NCBI GenBank assembly: GCA_043513815.1 | Contig: CP121313.1 | Location: 3,410,001 to 3,474,000, forward strand | Source: JANQIO01 sp043513815 | Lineage (GTDB): Bacteria; Pseudomonadota; Gammaproteobacteria; Pseudomonadales; Halieaceae | Reading direction: 5' to 3' | Length of the DNA: 64,000 nucleotides | Shown: piece by piece, positions 1-9,613 of the stretch | Position numbering within the stretch: position 1 is the first letter of the stretch | How the letters are laid out: each line of letters opens with the position of its first letter | Made by a program: the position numbers and the translations under genes | Notes under the pieces: generated by a model | The model's input: the letters and a program-made list of their open reading frames with translations, nothing else | Told to the model about the DNA's origin: nothing | Databases searched by the model: none

Positions 1-486
1 CTGCGGGACCAGCTGGTTAACGCCGCCGTGGCGCCCCAGTGCATCAAGCTGGAAATCACCGAGCGTGCCATGGTCGACAACGACCGCTCACGCCAGCAGG
101 TGCGGGAGCTCAGGCAGCGGGGCCACCAGATCGCCGTCGACGACTTCGGTACCGGCTATTCCAGTCTCGCCTATCTGCAAAGCTTTGAACTGGACACACT
201 GAAAATCGACAAGTCTTTCGTCGACGCGGTCGGCACCGAGGCGGTGACCCACAATGTGGTCGGTCATGTCATCGAGATGGCCGGCACCCTGGAGCTGGAC
301 ACTGTGGCGGAGGGTATTGAGAAGCCGGACCAGGCAGATTGGCTGGTCGCACAGGGCGTAGCTTACGGGCAGGGTTTTCTTTACAGTAAACCCATCCCGG
401 CCGAGCCGTTCCGCGCCTACCTGCAGGCGAACCTGGAAACCCACACCCGCGATCTCAAAGCGGAGGCGGAAGCGGCGCTGGCCTGA
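1..486 (+). CDS. EAL-domain c-di-GMP phosphodiesterase, C-terminal part
   Basis: The reading frame is open from the first base, so the gene is cut by the window edge and only the last 161 residues are seen. They form the second half of an EAL domain, which hydrolyses cyclic di-GMP. Visible landmarks are the catalytic/metal segment EITERAMV, the DDFGTGYSSLAYL loop, the lysine motif LKIDKSFV, the glutamate motif VAEGIE and the closing GQGFLYSKPIP. All key acidic residues in this half are intact, so an active phosphodiesterase is likely. N-terminal domains (GGDEF, PAS or membrane parts) cannot be judged. The next gene follows after 16 bp and may be co-transcribed. Confidence 0.93.
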   Translation: MRDQLVNAAVAPQCIKLEITERAMVDNDRSRQQVRELRQRGHQIAVDDFGTGYSSLAYLQSFELDTLKIDKSFVDAVGTEAVTHNVVGHVIEMAGTLELDTVAEGIEKPDQADWLVAQGVAYGQGFLYSKPIPAEPFRAYLQANLETHTRDLKAEAEAALA

Positions 487-502
487 GGATCGGGAGCGGC
501 CA

Positions 503-1270
503 GTGAGCCTTGAGCGTTTGATAACAGAAAAACTGAAGCCCTGGGTCTGGTTGGCGGCCTTTCTTTGCCTGACGGCCTGCAGCGGCGACGGCACTGAACG
601 TCCGCCTTCCGTGGAAACCGCGCAGCCCGACTGGACTTCCGAGCAGGACGTCATTTCGCGCTCGCCGACGGCCCGCAGTTCCCGCGCAGCCAGCCAGCCC
701 CCGGAGGAACCGCTCCCCTACGTAGTCAGCACCCCTGAGTCTGCCGCCGCCGCTGCGCAGGCGCATATGGAAGGCCTGCTGGCCAGCGACGCTGCGGTAC
801 TGCATCCCAATGAGGTGGGCTATTACGTCGACACCCAGGAGGCCCGCCTGATCCAGCTACGCAAAGGTACCGGGGTGTCAGCCAAGCGCCGGGGCAATGT
901 GCTGTCGTTTACTTTTGGTGGCAACGACACCTTTGCCAGCAACGGCAGCCGCCTGTCAAAAGGCGCCCGCGAGCGCCTGCAGCCGGTGGCACGGGTACTG
1001 GAAGAATACGACCGCACGCGCATTTCCATTTTTGGCTACACCGATGATGTCGGCGACGCCGACTATAACCAGCAGCTCTCCGTACACCGGGCCCGGGCCC
1101 TGGCGCGACTGCTGGTAGACAGCGGCGTGGCGCCAGAGCGGCTGTTTATCGTCGGCTTCGGCGAGCTGGACCCGGTGGCCGACAATGGCACCGATGCCGG
1201 TCGCGCCCGCAACCGGCGCATCGAAATGCGCGTGGAACCGCTGACGAGACCGACAGCACCGGGCAGCTGA
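503..1270 (+). CDS. OmpA-family lipoprotein (peptidoglycan-binding)
   Basis: A 255-residue envelope protein with a GTG start preceded by GGGAG. The N-terminus has a hydrophobic stretch ending in a lipobox LTAC (Cys about residue 26), so it should be a lipoprotein. Residues about 130-245 form an OmpA C-terminal domain: FTFGGNDTFASNGS, ISIFGYTDDVGD, the NQQLSVHRARAL helix and ARNRRIEMRVEP, with the Asp and Arg used to hold diaminopimelate in this family. The region between is low-complexity and Ser/Pro/Ala-rich. It probably anchors the outer membrane to peptidoglycan. It sits 16 bp after the EAL gene, which hints at a shared transcript. The specific role is unknown. Confidence 0.88.
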   Translation: MSLERLITEKLKPWVWLAAFLCLTACSGDGTERPPSVETAQPDWTSEQDVISRSPTARSSRAASQPPEEPLPYVVSTPESAAAAAQAHMEGLLASDAAVLHPNEVGYYVDTQEARLIQLRKGTGVSAKRRGNVLSFTFGGNDTFASNGSRLSKGARERLQPVARVLEEYDRTRISIFGYTDDVGDADYNQQLSVHRARALARLLVDSGVAPERLFIVGFGELDPVADNGTDAGRARNRRIEMRVEPLTRPTAPGS

Positions 1271-1362
1271 TCAGGCACGGCGGGCTCTACCCCAAAATCG
1301 CTATCACCCAGGGCGGGCAATCGCGGTAAAATGCGCCGCTTTTATCAAGCGGGAGATTTACC

Positions 1363-3219
1363 TTGTCCTCTAATACCCACCAGATAGCTCGCAAGAAAGC
1401 TCACAAGCTGACCTGGGGCCTGATGGCCCTGAGCATACTGATTTTTACTGCCTGCAGCGCCGAGCGCGAAGCCGCTCCCACTGCAGATGAGCCAGGCACT
1501 GAAGCCCCCAGTGACTTCCGTGAGTTCCTCGACGCCAACTACGCCATCGACATGGCGCAAATGCCCAGCACCGCCTCAAGGCGGGGCATCCGCGACAACA
1601 ACCGCGAGTGGAACTCCTATTCCGAGGCGTTCTACAACACCCGGCGCCAGCAGTGGGAGGACCGCCTCGCGGCCCTGGCACAGTTCGATCCGGCTGCACT
1701 GAGCCCGAGCGAGGCAATCTCCCGGCAACTCTACGAACAGGAATTGCGCCGCAACATCGCCAGCGACAAATTCCGCCACCAGAAGTACGCGATCCACCAG
1801 CATCGCGGTGCCCATACCAGCGTACCCACCTTTCTGGCCAATATGCACCCGGTCAACAGCGTGCAGGACATGGAAGACTATATTGCCCGCCTGAACGCGG
1901 TGGAAACCCTGTTCTCTCAGCTGATCGAACAGCTGGCAATCCGCACCGAAAAGGGCGTGTTCCTGCCGCGCTGGTCCTACGACAAGATAAGCGAGACGGT
2001 AGAGAACACGATTGCAGGCACACCCTTCGATGACAACGGCGAGTCCGGCTTTTGGGCGGACGTGCAGCGCAAGCTGGATGGCCTGGGGCTGGAGGCCGCC
2101 GAGCGCCAGCATCTGGAAGATGCCGCGCGCACCGCGCTGCTCGAGGCGGTAAAGCCCGCTTACCTGAAACTGAACGCGGCACTCGCCGCCCAGGCCGAAC
2201 TGGCGCCCGAGGGTGACGGCGTCTGGAAGCACCCGGACGGTGACGCGTTCTATGCCGAGCGCCTGGCCTACTACACCACCACTGACCTCAGCGCCGAAGA
2301 GGTCCACAACATCGGCCTGCGCGAGGTGGACCGCATCCATGGCCAGATGCGCGAGATCATGAAGACAGTGGGATTCGAGGGCGACCTGCCGGCCTTCATG
2401 ACCTACATGCGCGAGAGCCAGGAGTTCTACTACCCCGACACCGATGAGGGCCGCGCCCAGTACCTGGCGGAAGCCACCGCGCTGATCGATACCATGCGTG
2501 AACGCCTGCCGGAGTACTTCGGGCTTTTGCCGAAAGCGGACGTGATCGTCAAGCGCGTCGAGCCTTTCCGGGAACGCGCCGCAGGCAAGGCTTTCTACCA
2601 GGCGCCGCCGGAAGACGGTTCACGGCCCGGCATCTACTACGCCAACCTGTACGACATGAATTCCATGCCCACCTACCAGATGGAAGCGCTGGCCTATCAC
2701 GAAGGCATTCCGGGCCACCACATGCAGCGCGCCATCTCCATCGAGAAGCAGGACATTCCCGCGTTCCAGAAATACGCCTGGTTTACCGCCTACACGGAGG
2801 GCTGGGGCCTTTACAGCGAGGAACTACCGAAGGAAATGGGCTTCTACAGCGATCCCTACTCTGACTTCGGCCGCCTGGCCATGGAGCTGTGGCGCGCGGC
2901 CAGGCTGGTGGTAGACACCGGCCTGCACCACAAGCGCTGGACCCGCGAGCAAGCGGTGGAATACCTGGTGGCAAACACGCCAAACGCCCGTTACGACGCC
3001 GAGAAAGCCATACAACGCTATGCGGTGATGCCCGGCCAGGCCACCGCCTACATGATCGGCAAGCTCAAGATCATGGAGCTGCGCGAGAATGCCAAAGCCG
3101 CCCTCGGGGATGACTTTGATATTCGCGGCTTTCACGACGAAGTGCTCAAGGATGGTCCGGTACCGCTGTTCATCCTCGAGGAAAAGATCAATCGCTGGGT
3201 GGCAAGCCAACAGGGCTGA
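1363..3219 (+). CDS. DUF885 family lipoprotein (putative zinc peptidase)
   Basis: A 618-residue DUF885 protein, the usual length for the family. The TTG start at 1363 is chosen because GGGAG lies 8 bp upstream and no in-frame ATG exists near. Residues 1-30 are a signal peptide ending in the lipobox FTAC. The C-terminal half carries the family signature HEGIPGHHMQ (about residue 447), an HExxxHH-like metal site, followed by YTEGWGLYSEEL, a likely third ligand region. This resembles gluzincin-type metallopeptidases. Substrate is unknown; family members are often annotated as exported peptidases. It is followed by alanine dehydrogenase after 58 bp, which would fit peptide use as a nutrient source, but that link is inference. 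Confidence 0.9.
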   Translation: MSSNTHQIARKKAHKLTWGLMALSILIFTACSAEREAAPTADEPGTEAPSDFREFLDANYAIDMAQMPSTASRRGIRDNNREWNSYSEAFYNTRRQQWEDRLAALAQFDPAALSPSEAISRQLYEQELRRNIASDKFRHQKYAIHQHRGAHTSVPTFLANMHPVNSVQDMEDYIARLNAVETLFSQLIEQLAIRTEKGVFLPRWSYDKISETVENTIAGTPFDDNGESGFWADVQRKLDGLGLEAAERQHLEDAARTALLEAVKPAYLKLNAALAAQAELAPEGDGVWKHPDGDAFYAERLAYYTTTDLSAEEVHNIGLREVDRIHGQMREIMKTVGFEGDLPAFMTYMRESQEFYYPDTDEGRAQYLAEATALIDTMRERLPEYFGLLPKADVIVKRVEPFRERAAGKAFYQAPPEDGSRPGIYYANLYDMNSMPTYQMEALAYHEGIPGHHMQRAISIEKQDIPAFQKYAWFTAYTEGWGLYSEELPKEMGFYSDPYSDFGRLAMELWRAARLVVDTGLHHKRWTREQAVEYLVANTPNARYDAEKAIQRYAVMPGQATAYMIGKLKIMELRENAKAALGDDFDIRGFHDEVLKDGPVPLFILEEKINRWVASQQG

Positions 3220-3277
3220 CCGGCAGAAACATGACCGGGCCTGTGCGCAGGTGCCGAACCACTACGGAGACACAACG

Positions 3278-4396
3278 ATGAAGATTGGCGTTCCAAAAGA
3301 GATAAAAACACTGGAGTTCCGCGTGGGTATGACCCCCGCTGGCGTACGCGAACTGACCCACGACGGCCATGAGGTGATCGTAGAGACTAACGCCGGCGGC
3401 GGCATTGAGATGAGCGATGAAGATTATATTGCCGCCGGTGCCCGGGTGGTAGACAGCGCCGAGGAAGTCTTCACCGAGGCCGAGATGATCATCAAGGTCA
3501 AGGAGCCGCAGCTCAACGAGTGCAAGATGCTCAGCGACGGCCAGGTGCTGTTTACCTACCTGCACCTGGCGGCGGACCCCAAGCAGGCCAAGGCATTGCT
3601 GGATTCCGGCTGTACGGCCATTGCCTACGAAACCGTCACCAGCAATGGCCAGGGCCTGCCGCTGCTGACGCCCATGTCGGAGGTAGCCGGACGGCTGTCG
3701 ATCCAGTGCGGCGCCTATGCCCTGCAGAAAGCCAACGGCGGCCGCGGCGTGCTGCTCGGCGGCGTTCCCGGTGTGGAGCCGGGTCACGTACTGGTGGTAG
3801 GGGGCGGTGTTGCCGGCGTCGCGGCCGCGGACATGGCCGTGGGCCTGGGCGCACAGGTCACCGTACTCGACCGCTCAATTCCGCGCCTGCGCTACATCGA
3901 TGACATTTTTGGCGGCCGCGTTCACACCATCTACTCCACCAAGGCAGAGGTCGATCGACTGGTACCGCAATCAGACCTGGTGGTGGGTTCGGTGTTGATC
4001 CCCGGTGCCTCAGCACCCAAGCTGGTATCCGAGCAGAACATCATCGACATGGGCCGTGGCGCCGTGGTCGTGGATATTTCCATCGACCAGGGCGGCTGTT
4101 TCGAAACCAGTCGCCCCACCACCCACGCCGACCCGACCTATGTCGAACACGACGTGGTGCACTACTGTGTCACCAATATGCCCGGTGCAGTGCCGCGCAC
4201 CAGCACCCTGGCCCTGACCAATGCCACCCTGCCCTTTGCCCTCAAGCTGGCCAACAAGGGCTGGCGCCAGGCCCTGCGGGATGACGAGCACCTGGCCAAT
4301 GGTCTCAACATCCACGCCGGTCACGTCACCTACCGCGCGGTGGCCGACGACCTGGGCCACCCCTACCTCAGCGCCAAAGAGGCCATCGAGTCCTGA
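3278..4396 (+). CDS. ald: Alanine dehydrogenase
   Basis: A 372-residue NAD-dependent alanine dehydrogenase, interconverting L-alanine and pyruvate plus ammonia in the cytoplasm. The ATG at 3278 is chosen over upstream frames because MKIGVPKEIK is the canonical N-terminus and ACGGAGA precedes it. Visible motifs are FRVGMTPAGV (substrate Arg), IKVKEPQ (catalytic Lys), YLHLAAD (catalytic His), the Rossmann loop GGGVAGVAAADMA and NMPGAVPRTST near the C-terminus. Full family length. A strong hairpin terminator lies about 90 bp downstream, facing the convergent receptor gene. Confidence 0.97.
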   Translation: MKIGVPKEIKTLEFRVGMTPAGVRELTHDGHEVIVETNAGGGIEMSDEDYIAAGARVVDSAEEVFTEAEMIIKVKEPQLNECKMLSDGQVLFTYLHLAADPKQAKALLDSGCTAIAYETVTSNGQGLPLLTPMSEVAGRLSIQCGAYALQKANGGRGVLLGGVPGVEPGHVLVVGGGVAGVAAADMAVGLGAQVTVLDRSIPRLRYIDDIFGGRVHTIYSTKAEVDRLVPQSDLVVGSVLIPGASAPKLVSEQNIIDMGRGAVVVDISIDQGGCFETSRPTTHADPTYVEHDVVHYCVTNMPGAVPRTSTLALTNATLPFALKLANKGWRQALRDDEHLANGLNIHAGHVTYRAVADDLGHPYLSAKEAIES

Positions 4397-4482
4397 CCTC
4401 AAAAGGCGCCCGCACAACACCATAAAAATGGGTACATACCGCATTTTTGACTGCATTAGTGGTGCAATGTGGGCGCAAAAAA

Positions 4483-4510
4483 AAAGGCCCGCCAGGATCA
4501 GGGGGCCTTT
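4483..4510. terminator. Bidirectional rho-independent terminator
   Basis: The stem AAAGGCCC/GGGCCTTT with a 12-nt loop is flanked by a run of A on the left and a T-rich tract on the right. It therefore reads as a terminator for both ald (+) and the convergent TonB receptor gene (-). Confidence 0.8.
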
Positions 4511-4600
4511 TATTTTTAAACCGATGCAGGATGGCTCTCGGTGCAAACTCCACGGGGTAGTCAGAGCCCCCTTCTGGTCGAAGAGGGCTCTGGTACCGCG

Positions 4601-6703
4601 CTAGAAGCTGAAGCGAATGCCCGCCTCGATGCTCTCCCCGGGTTGCGGGGCGAAATTGCGCAGGAAGGAGGTGCTGAGGCGAATCTCCTCGTCAGAGATA
4701 TTTTTCCACTTCACGAAAGCCAGCATCTCGGTATTTCCGGCAAACTGCAGCCGGTAATCAACGCCGGCATCCCAGCGGGTATAACCGTCTGTTTCGGTTT
4801 CAAAGTCACCGGGATCATCCTGGTCGGCGGCGTTGAGTACACTTACATAGGCGCCCAGTGCGTCGTTGCTCCAGGACAATTCGCTGCCAATGCGCATGGG
4901 CGGCAAGCGTGGCACATCGCCGGCATCGTCGAATTCTCCGATCACCATATCGCCGAATATCCCCAGCGACAGATCACCGCCCATCACCGTTGCCAGCTGG
5001 AAGCTGGATTCCAATTCGACGCCATAGAAGTCCGCATCGTCCTGCTCATAGGCATACACCGGGGTCTCATCGACTGCGGTGCCGGTGTTCAGCAGGAAGA
5101 TGTAGTCTTCGAAGGTATTGTAAAAGGCCGTCAACTCTGCCCAGGAAGCTTCACCCTGCCAGCTCAGGGTCAGGTCGGCGTTAAGTGATGTCTCTTCATC
5201 AAGATTCGGATCACCGACCTCGATCAAGCCGGTGGCGGCGTGTGTTACCAATTCTTCGCCAGTATTGTCGACATTGGAGAACAGCTCCTCGGTTGAGGGA
5301 GCACGCTGCGAGCTGGACAGCGCCAGGCTCACATTCCAGGACGGGTTGATGTTGTAGATCCCTGCACCGGAGACACTGTAACTGGTGAAGTCCTGATCCC
5401 CGGTCGTCACAGCCTCCGGATCACGCTCGACCCAATCGACTCGGCCACCCACTTCGAACTGCCAGTCGCCGGCATGGAAATCCTGAATATAAAACAGGCC
5501 CCACTCGCTGGAGTCGGTTTCGGGCACGTAGGCTTCATCACCAATGGCCGAGAATTCGTCCGAGCGCCACTGCACGCCCAGCACGCCATGATTCTCCGCC
5601 TGGCGCACCAGTTCCAATCGACCTTCCCAGGTGTCACGCTCGAAGCGGGTGCCCACTTCCGCGCCTTCGAGCTCGACGTGCTCGTAGTCTGTATAGGTCA
5701 GGAAGGCACGCGCCACATCAATCCATCCGGGCAGCAGCTCGTGGTAATGCATCTGGGCATCGTAGCGTTCCTGCTCGAGGTCGATACGGATGTTCTCCTC
5801 CTCTTCCTCCTCGTCGCCGTGCTCCTCACCCTCATGCTCTTCTTCATGACCGTGCTCGTGGGAGCCGGCGGGAATGCCGTAGTTGGTCTCGAAGCTGTTG
5901 TAGGCAAAGCCGACAAAGCCTTTCTCACCAAACTGGTAGCTGGTGCCAATGGTGAAGACGTCAGCGTCACCATCGGTGTTCTCGATTGAACCGTTGGAGT
6001 TTTCAAACTCCTCTTCGCCATGTTCCTCGTCGTGGTCTTCACCCAGCAGCTCTTCCTGCCGCTCCACTGCCGCCTCATCGATTGCCATACCGGGAATCTC
6101 GACGTCGTCGAAGTCGCGGGTGGTGCCGCTCAAGTGAATGGCAAAGCTGCCGTTGCCGGCTTCGATCTTGCCGACACCGGTATCCATGCCCGGTGCATCA
6201 TCGTAGCGATATTCCACAGCCCCCTGTACGCCATCGATAGGGGCACGCGGGATGCGGTTGTCAATCACGTTAATGACACCGCCGATCGCCCCACCACCGT
6301 ACAACAGGGTGGCCGGGCCGCGCAGTACCTCGACTGATTCAGCCAGCATTGGCTCAACCGACACGGCATGGTCCGGGCTGAGGCTGGATACGTCTCCAGC
6401 GGCAATGCCGTTATTCAGGTTGATAGTGCGTGGGCCGCCCTGCCCACGAATCACCGGCCGCCCGACGCCTGGGCCAAAGGAAGCGTTGGAAATGCCGGGC
6501 ATGTCACCCAGGGTTTCGCCGAGGCTGCTGGACGCCAGGCGGCGCAGCTCGTCTCCGGTCAGCACGGTCACCGGCAGGGCGGTCTCTGCGGCTGTTCTAT
6601 GAATGGGAACCGATACCAGCACGTGTTCCATACGTGGGTTCTGGTCCTGGGCCATGGTATGACTGGCGGCACCGACAAGTGCCGCAATAAGCGTGCGCTT
6701 CAT
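4601..6703 (-). CDS. TonB-dependent outer-membrane receptor, ZnuD-like (metal uptake)
   Basis: A 700-residue TonB-dependent receptor. It starts at an ATG preceded by AGGAG and has a signal peptide of about 18 residues. Residues about 40-150 are the plug domain (LPVTVLTGDELRRL, RGPATLLYGGGAIGGVINV); the rest is the barrel ending in the terminal aromatic motif AGIRFSF. Two extracellular-loop regions (about residues 205-235 and 280-300) are crowded with His, Glu and Asp, as in the zinc receptor ZnuD, where such loops capture Zn2+. Zinc, or possibly another divalent metal, is the probable substrate. A small exported His/Cys protein lies directly upstream in the same direction. I saw no clear Zur palindrome, so zinc regulation is unproven. 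Confidence 0.87.
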   Translation of the reverse strand: MKRTLIAALVGAASHTMAQDQNPRMEHVLVSVPIHRTAAETALPVTVLTGDELRRLASSSLGETLGDMPGISNASFGPGVGRPVIRGQGGPRTINLNNGIAAGDVSSLSPDHAVSVEPMLAESVEVLRGPATLLYGGGAIGGVINVIDNRIPRAPIDGVQGAVEYRYDDAPGMDTGVGKIEAGNGSFAIHLSGTTRDFDDVEIPGMAIDEAAVERQEELLGEDHDEEHGEEEFENSNGSIENTDGDADVFTIGTSYQFGEKGFVGFAYNSFETNYGIPAGSHEHGHEEEHEGEEHGDEEEEEENIRIDLEQERYDAQMHYHELLPGWIDVARAFLTYTDYEHVELEGAEVGTRFERDTWEGRLELVRQAENHGVLGVQWRSDEFSAIGDEAYVPETDSSEWGLFYIQDFHAGDWQFEVGGRVDWVERDPEAVTTGDQDFTSYSVSGAGIYNINPSWNVSLALSSSQRAPSTEELFSNVDNTGEELVTHAATGLIEVGDPNLDEETSLNADLTLSWQGEASWAELTAFYNTFEDYIFLLNTGTAVDETPVYAYEQDDADFYGVELESSFQLATVMGGDLSLGIFGDMVIGEFDDAGDVPRLPPMRIGSELSWSNDALGAYVSVLNAADQDDPGDFETETDGYTRWDAGVDYRLQFAGNTEMLAFVKWKNISDEEIRLSTSFLRNFAPQPGESIEAGIRFSF

Positions 6704-6736
6704 GATTCTCTCCTGTTAATACATTGGGAAAACTGC

Positions 6737-7024
6737 TTAACGGGAGAGCGTTGGTGGACCTCGAGCGGCCAGTCGGTAGTGGGTGGCAACCGGCGCGAGC
6801 GCGATGGCCAGCCGGTTACTGTCAGTAGCGCTGGTGGCTACTGGCGTGTGTTGGGTAGCGGGCAGGACAGCCTGACCGGTATCGAACTGGCACTGCAGGC
6901 AGTCGCCGGCGGTCAGGTGATCCGCGTGAACGTGGCCCGCCTGCACCACCTGGGCACCCAGCAGCGCTGCCAGCAGCAAGGCAGGCAACAGCTTGAAGAC
7001 AGGATATCGGGCAGCCAGTTTCAT
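6737..7024 (-). CDS. Small exported protein upstream of ZnuD-like receptor
   Basis: A 95-residue protein with an N-terminal signal sequence (KLLPALLLAALLGAQVVQA) and a short mature part holding a histidine-containing GHVHADHL and a Cys pair, GDCLQCQFD. It ends 33 bp before the TonB receptor start on the same strand, so the two are likely one operon. His and Cys residues next to a metal receptor suggest periplasmic metal binding, as with small proteins found beside znuD in other gammaproteobacteria. Function is inferred from context only. Confidence 0.7.
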   Translation of the reverse strand: MKLAARYPVFKLLPALLLAALLGAQVVQAGHVHADHLTAGDCLQCQFDTGQAVLPATQHTPVATSATDSNRLAIALAPVATHYRLAARGPPTLSR

Positions 7025-7130
7025 AGACGCGCAAATTTACGCCATGTCCGGCGCTGCGTCCAGCGTTTACAGGCCTCGCCGCGGCGCCTAACCTGCACAT
7101 ACACCAATAACAATAACCCGGAGTTACCCT

Positions 7131-7697
7131 ATGACCATGCTGATTATCGGCGTGCTGTTGTGGAGCACCTTGCACCTCGTCCCGGTCATTGCCCGCGGGC
7201 CGCGACAGTCCGCCATTGGCACCCTGGGAGAAGGCGGTTACAAAGGCATTTTTTCGCTGCTGATGCTGACTTCCCTTGCACTCATGGTGTTTGGCTGGCG
7301 CGGCAGCGTACCCCAGTCTGTGTACATCCCTTCGCAGGAAATGCGGCTGGCGGGCCTGGTGCTGGTGGTCATTGGTTTTATCTTTATGGCCGCGGCCAAT
7401 CGTCCCAGCCGCTTCGGGCGCCTGGTGCGCCACCCACAGCTATTCGGGGTATTGCTGTGGGCGGCGGCCCACCTGCTGGCGAACGGTGACAGCCGTTCAC
7501 TGGTGCTGTTTGGCGGACTCGGGGGCTGGTGCATCATCATGATGCCGCTCATCAACCGCCGAGACGGTGCCTGGAACAAACCTGAAGCGCCCTCCTGGCT
7601 GCGGGAAATCGTTGGCGTTGTGATTGCCCTGGTGGTGGTCGCGGTTGTGGTGGCGATACACCCGTGGATCGCCGGCATGCCGGCACTGGCCTGGTAA
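7131..7697 (+). CDS. NnrU family membrane protein
   Basis: A 188-residue integral membrane protein of the NnrU family, named from genes near denitrification clusters, where its biochemical role is unclear. It shows about five hydrophobic helices, including LIIGVLLWSTLHL, FSLLMLTSLALMVFGW, LVLVVIGFIFMAAA and a C-terminal VVIALVVVAVVVAIH. The family signature around RHPQLFGVLLWAAAHLLANG is clear. Start ATG preceded by CGGAG. It is divergent from the metal-receptor operon across about 106 bp. No nitrogen-oxide genes are nearby, so a link to denitrification is not supported here. Confidence 0.85.
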   Translation: MTMLIIGVLLWSTLHLVPVIARGPRQSAIGTLGEGGYKGIFSLLMLTSLALMVFGWRGSVPQSVYIPSQEMRLAGLVLVVIGFIFMAAANRPSRFGRLVRHPQLFGVLLWAAAHLLANGDSRSLVLFGGLGGWCIIMMPLINRRDGAWNKPEAPSWLREIVGVVIALVVVAVVVAIHPWIAGMPALAW

Positions 7698-7930
7698 GCC
7701 GCTACACCGGGCCGGCGGGATACTGGCCTGCACCCGCTCTCGCCCGCTCGAGCTCGAAAGACATCCCGGAAAAGCTCAATTTCGCGCCAGTATTGCGTTT
7801 ATTCTCTATTTTATTGGTCTTAATTAGCTAGTTGATTCTTAATTGGTGCCAAAGCTGAGCGTATTTGGGATGTATCACTCCTTCCCTGCCGCTATACTAT
7901 TGCCGTCACTCAGAAAACTGGACTCGAATC

Positions 7931-9598
7931 ATGAGCCGCTTTGACCACCGCAAGTACCCCGCCTTCCAGCCGGTACGCCTGACATCCCGCCGCTGGCCGG
8001 ATGCTACTATCACCGCCGCGCCCCACTGGTGCAGTGTTGACCTGCGCGATGGCAACCAGGCCTTGATCGAGCCCATGACAGCGTCCCAGAAGTCGCGTCT
8101 GTACGACCAGCTGGTGGCGGTGGGCTTCAAGGAGATCGAAGTCGGCTTCCCCTCCGCGTCCAGCCACGACTACCAGTTTGTGCGCGACCTTATCGACAAC
8201 AATCGGGTTCCCGACGACGTCACCCTGCAGGTGCTCACCCAGGCCCGCCCCGAGTTAATCGAGAAAACCTTTGAGGCTCTGAAGGGCGCGAAGCGTGCCA
8301 TCCTGCACGTCTATAACTCCACGTCCACGGTGCAGCGCGACAAGGTCTTCAAGATGGACCGCGAGGGCATCACCAAAATTGCCATCAACGGCGCCCGCCT
8401 GGTCAAGGAATACGCGGCGAAGTACCCCGACACCGAATGGGTGTTCGAATACTCGCCGGAGAGCTTTACCGGTACAGAAATCGATTACGCGATCGAAGTG
8501 TGCAACGCCGTCATCGACGTCTGGCAGCCCACCCCGGAACACAAGTGCATCATCAACCTGCCTGCCACGGTGGAGATGAGCACGCCCAATGTCTACGCAG
8601 ACCAGGTCGAGTACTTCTGCGACCGGGTCGACCGCCGCGACTCTCTCATCGTATCAACCCACACCCACAACGACCGCGGCTGCGCGGTGGCGGCGAGCGA
8701 GCTGGCCATCATGGCCGGCGCCGACCGGGTCGAGGGCACACTGTTTGGGAACGGCGAGCGCACTGGCAACATGGACATCCTCACCATGGCCATGAACCTT
8801 TACAGCCAGGGCGTTGACCCAGCGCTCAACTTCGAGCGCATGGACCAGATTATCCAGACCTACAAGGACTGCACCCAAATGCCGGTTCACCCGCGACATC
8901 CCTACGCGGGCGAACTGGTGTTCACGGCCTTCTCCGGCAGCCATCAGGATGCCATCAAGAAGTGCCTGGACACGCGCGATGATGCCGAGCCCTGGGCGGT
9001 GGCTTACCTGCCTATCGACCCAGCCGACATAGGCCGTTCTTACCAGGAGGTCATTCGCATCAACAGCCAATCCGGCAAGGGCGGTATCGCCTACGTGCTG
9101 GAACGGGACTACGGCCTGGAATTGCCGCGCTGGCTGCAGATCGATTTCTCCGCCGCCGTACAGAGGCATGCGGAGCGGATCGAATCTGAAGTGGCACCCG
9201 GGGATATCTGGGACCTGTTCCAGGCCATTTATTTTGATGTCGGCCCCTGGCGGCTCGGCAATTACCAGGTCAGCCGCGAGGATGGCGTCGACAAGCTGCA
9301 GGCAGACCTGGTCAAGGACGGTATGAGCCATGCCTTGAGCGGCACCGGCAGCGGCGTCGTGGAGAGCTTCGTGAGCGGCATGCAGGGCTTCATTGGCAAG
9401 CCCATTGTGCTGGTGGAATACTCGGAGCACGCACTCAGCCACTCTGCGGACGCCGAAGCCATCTGCTACATCCAGCTCAACATCGACGGCGAGCGGGTCT
9501 GTGGTGTAGGTCGCTCCGGCGACATCATCCAGGCCTCCCTGGACGCCATTCTCGGCGCCATCAACACCGCGGTGAAAAACCAGGTGGCCGCCGCCTGA
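7931..9598 (+). CDS. leuA: 2-isopropylmalate synthase
   Basis: A 555-residue LeuA of the long type found in Pseudomonas and actinobacteria. It condenses acetyl-CoA with 2-oxoisovalerate, the first committed step of leucine synthesis. The ATG at 7931 gives the standard start MSRFDHRKYPAF. Motifs include the catalytic SVDLRDGNQAL (about residue 36), metal-binding HTHNDRG (about 244) and the C-terminal allosteric leucine-binding domain with ATGSGV-like GTGSGVVES. A strong terminator follows. The 230-bp upstream gap is AT-richer than the genes around it, but I could not find a leucine-rich leader peptide, so attenuation is not shown. Confidence 0.97.
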   Translation: MSRFDHRKYPAFQPVRLTSRRWPDATITAAPHWCSVDLRDGNQALIEPMTASQKSRLYDQLVAVGFKEIEVGFPSASSHDYQFVRDLIDNNRVPDDVTLQVLTQARPELIEKTFEALKGAKRAILHVYNSTSTVQRDKVFKMDREGITKIAINGARLVKEYAAKYPDTEWVFEYSPESFTGTEIDYAIEVCNAVIDVWQPTPEHKCIINLPATVEMSTPNVYADQVEYFCDRVDRRDSLIVSTHTHNDRGCAVAASELAIMAGADRVEGTLFGNGERTGNMDILTMAMNLYSQGVDPALNFERMDQIIQTYKDCTQMPVHPRHPYAGELVFTAFSGSHQDAIKKCLDTRDDAEPWAVAYLPIDPADIGRSYQEVIRINSQSGKGGIAYVLERDYGLELPRWLQIDFSAAVQRHAERIESEVAPGDIWDLFQAIYFDVGPWRLGNYQVSREDGVDKLQADLVKDGMSHALSGTGSGVVESFVSGMQGFIGKPIVLVEYSEHALSHSADAEAICYIQLNIDGERVCGVGRSGDIIQASLDAILGAINTAVKNQVAAA

Positions 9599-9613
9599 AG
9601 CGCCTTCTGGCTG

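Noticed and set aside
1576..2340. Long antisense frame opposite the DUF885 gene, and similar ones opposite znuD, lon, pyrC and others
   Set aside because: They mirror codon bias of GC-rich genes on the other strand and show no family motifs or ribosome sites.
7025..7130. Zur or Fur box for the metal-receptor operon
   Set aside because: No palindrome resembling either consensus was found by eye.
7698..7930. Possible leucine attenuator or leader peptide before leuA
   Set aside because: No short frame with leucine runs and no paired terminator/antiterminator hairpin could be seen.
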